From Olivibacter domesticus (lineage in GTDB: Bacteria > Bacteroidota > Bacteroidia > Sphingobacteriales > Sphingobacteriaceae), in assembly GCF_900109575.1 (NCBI RefSeq), contig NZ_FOAF01000013.1, positions 1 to 64,000 of the forward strand: a DNA stretch of 64,000 bases. Reading direction: 5' to 3'. The notes under the pieces are model-generated. The model had not been told where the DNA came from. It searched no databases and saw only the letters and a list, made by a program, of their open reading frames with translations. The position numbers and the translations under genes are program-made. Position 1 is the stretch's first letter, and each line of letters opens with the position of its first letter. Positions 62,856 to 64,000 of this stretch are shown one piece after another.

Positions 62856-63365
62856 ATGAACTATAAAATAAAAACCACTCTTTACCTAATCATCTTATTA
62901 TTTGCCACAAAATCAGATATTTATGCTCAAAAAAGCAATCAAGTTCCTAAAGATATTCCTGAATTCACTTTCTATACAGTAGAGAAAGATGCTGCATTTA
63001 CAAGAAACAATCTTGCAAATAATGGAAAAAATATAGTATTCTTATTTTTTGATCCAGGTTGCAGCCATTGCCAGCAAGAAGCACGTTTACTTGGAAAAAA
63101 CTACAATAAACTTAAGAATATCAATTTATATTTTGTGGCTATGCAAGAGAAAAATCTCATAAATGCTTTCATAGCAATGTACGCCGGCGAGTTAAAGGGT
63201 AAAAAAAATGTAGTGGTATTACATGACAAGAATTATGAATTTATTGGAAAGTTTAAACCCACACGGTACCCTGCAACTTTTGTATTTGGTGCCGACAAGA
63301 AACTCAAAGCTTATTGGGATGGAGATAAAAGCGAACAAGACATGATTAACACTATCAATAAATAG
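62856..63365 (+). CDS. Periplasmic thioredoxin-like protein (TlpA/AhpC fold)
   Basis: The 169-aa protein has a signal peptide (to about residue 25, ending YAQKS) and a thioredoxin fold with the Cys69-Ser-His-Cys72 motif in FFDPGCSHCQQEARLL. A cis-Pro segment (RYPATFVFG) is present. It likely reduces or oxidises periplasmic disulfides, for example in cytochrome c assembly. There is no linked cytochrome gene, so the partner is unknown. Confidence 0.85.
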   Translation: MNYKIKTTLYLIILLFATKSDIYAQKSNQVPKDIPEFTFYTVEKDAAFTRNNLANNGKNIVFLFFDPGCSHCQQEARLLGKNYNKLKNINLYFVAMQEKNLINAFIAMYAGELKGKKNVVVLHDKNYEFIGKFKPTRYPATFVFGADKKLKAYWDGDKSEQDMINTINK

Positions 63366-63400
63366 TTGAGATGAAATCAGGGTTAGCAAAAAAAAAACAC

Positions 63401-63408
63401 TAAATTTG
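63401..63408 (+). promoter_or_regulatory. -7 promoter element for purH
   Basis: TAAATTTG, 20 bp before the purH ATG. It follows the stop of the thioredoxin-like gene and an A-run; no clear -33 TTG. Confidence 0.45.
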
Positions 63409-63428
63409 CAACCTTTAAATTCACTGCA

Positions 63429-64000
63429 ATGAGCCACCCTGTTAAAATAAAGAATGCATTAGTTTCTGTTTACTACAAAGACAATTTAGAACCGCTTATC
63501 AAATTACTAGATAGTTACGGAGTACAATTTTATTCTACCGGCGGAACGGAAAAATTTATCCGCGACTTAGCCATAAATGTTACCCCTGTAGAAGACTTAA
63601 CCGGATATCCTTCCATCTTGGGAGGTCGGGTAAAAACACTTCATCCAAAAGTATTTGGTGGTATTTTAAATCGAAGAGGATTAGCAGAAGATAAAGAAGC
63701 GATTGATACTTATGAAATACCTGAGATTGATTTGGTAATTGTTGATCTTTATCCATTTGAGGAAACTGTTGCATCCGGAGCCTCCGAAGATGATATTATT
63801 GAAAAAATTGATATCGGAGGAATATCTTTAATTCGGGCTGCAGCTAAAAATTATAATGACGTTGTAATCATTTCATCGAAAAATGATTATGAAGAGCTTG
63901 CCAACATTTTAAAAGAAAACGAAGGATATACTTCCCTAGCTCAACGAAAATCTTTTGCTAAAAAGGCATTTAACACTTCATCCCACTATGACACCGCTAT
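63429..64000 (+). CDS. purH: Bifunctional AICAR transformylase/IMP cyclohydrolase, N-terminal part
   Basis: The frame is open from the ATG at 63429 to the window end (190 codons). The start MSHPVKIKNALVSVYYKDNLEP and the MGS-like cyclohydrolase domain (YSTGGTEKFI, VKTLHPKVFGGILNRRG, LVIVDLYPFEETV, IDIGGISLIRAAAKNY) are diagnostic. PurH makes the last two steps to IMP. The transformylase domain lies outside the window. purN is 730 bp upstream on the other strand. Confidence 0.97.
   Translation, partial: MSHPVKIKNALVSVYYKDNLEPLIKLLDSYGVQFYSTGGTEKFIRDLAINVTPVEDLTGYPSILGGRVKTLHPKVFGGILNRRGLAEDKEAIDTYEIPEIDLVIVDLYPFEETVASGASEDDIIEKIDIGGISLIRAAAKNYNDVVIISSKNDYEELANILKENEGYTSLAQRKSFAKKAFNTSSHYDTA

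Overview
This 64 kb window is chromosomal DNA of a Bacteroidota bacterium, most likely family Sphingobacteriaceae (Pedobacter, Sphingobacterium or Olivibacter-like). Support comes from AT-rich DNA, promoters of the TTG-N19/20-TAnnTTTG type, near absence of Shine-Dalgarno sequences, and families typical of the phylum (DUF4293, DUF3467 beside rpoC, DUF2490, GH92, OmpA with thrombospondin type 3 repeats, LytTR two-component pairs, ECF sigma with an anti-sigma/barrel partner). The species cannot be read from the sequence.

Layout. (1) 1-13.2 kb is a glycan region of ten glycosyltransferases. It holds a GT11 alpha-1,2-fucosyltransferase next to a GT6 transferase of the ABO blood-group family, a two-domain GT2/GT4 protein, and four GT2 paralogues of about 270 aa scattered among hslR, a GT4 gene and dapD. 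(2) 13.1-17 kb is tRNA and translation maintenance: threonylcarbamoyl-AMP synthase, CCA-adding enzyme, a pRiA4b ORF-3-like protein, and miaA without a standard start codon. (3) 17.4-30.1 kb is envelope and general metabolism: an outer membrane barrel, RlpA, a GH92 mannosidase, MsrB, SucD, an ABC exporter, TruA, DUF4293, an OmpA protein, a small HExxH protein and an ECF sigma/anti-sigma pair. (4) 30.4-47.7 kb, all leftward, is the information-processing core: hpf, a tRNA cluster (Thr-Tyr-Gly-Thr), tuf, tRNA-Trp, secE, nusG, rplKAJL, rpoB, rpoC, a DUF3467 gene, an SDR gene and lysS. (5) 47.7-51.2 kb holds a Xer recombinase, an S24-type repressor divergent from an unknown 357-aa gene, and rpsU. 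(6) 51.3-64 kb is envelope and signalling: a barrel/lipoprotein pair, an MFS symporter, DUF2490, a glucoamylase-fold enzyme, a LiaF-like/LytS/LytR/serine-hydrolase cluster, purN, a thioredoxin-like protein and the start of purH.

How it fits together. The left end probably decorates a surface polysaccharide: GT11 would add a terminal alpha-1,2-fucose and GT6 would cap it with Gal or GalNAc, giving an H to A/B-type epitope. The core operon keeps the thrU-tyrU-glyT-thrT-tuf order known from Escherichia coli and continues through the ribosomal protein and RNA polymerase genes.

The most interesting non-coding signals are: a near-identical promoter upstream of cca, truA and lysS, all tRNA-related; AGGAGG-type ribosome binding sites seen only at nusG, hpf and rpsU; a 17-bp perfect inverted repeat overlapping a promoter between nusG and rplK; a hairpin between rpoB and rpoC; a MITE/REP-like inverted repeat at 11.35 kb; and families of low-complexity intergenic repeats at many gene ends. 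No CRISPR array, rRNA operon, complete insertion sequence or prophage was seen.
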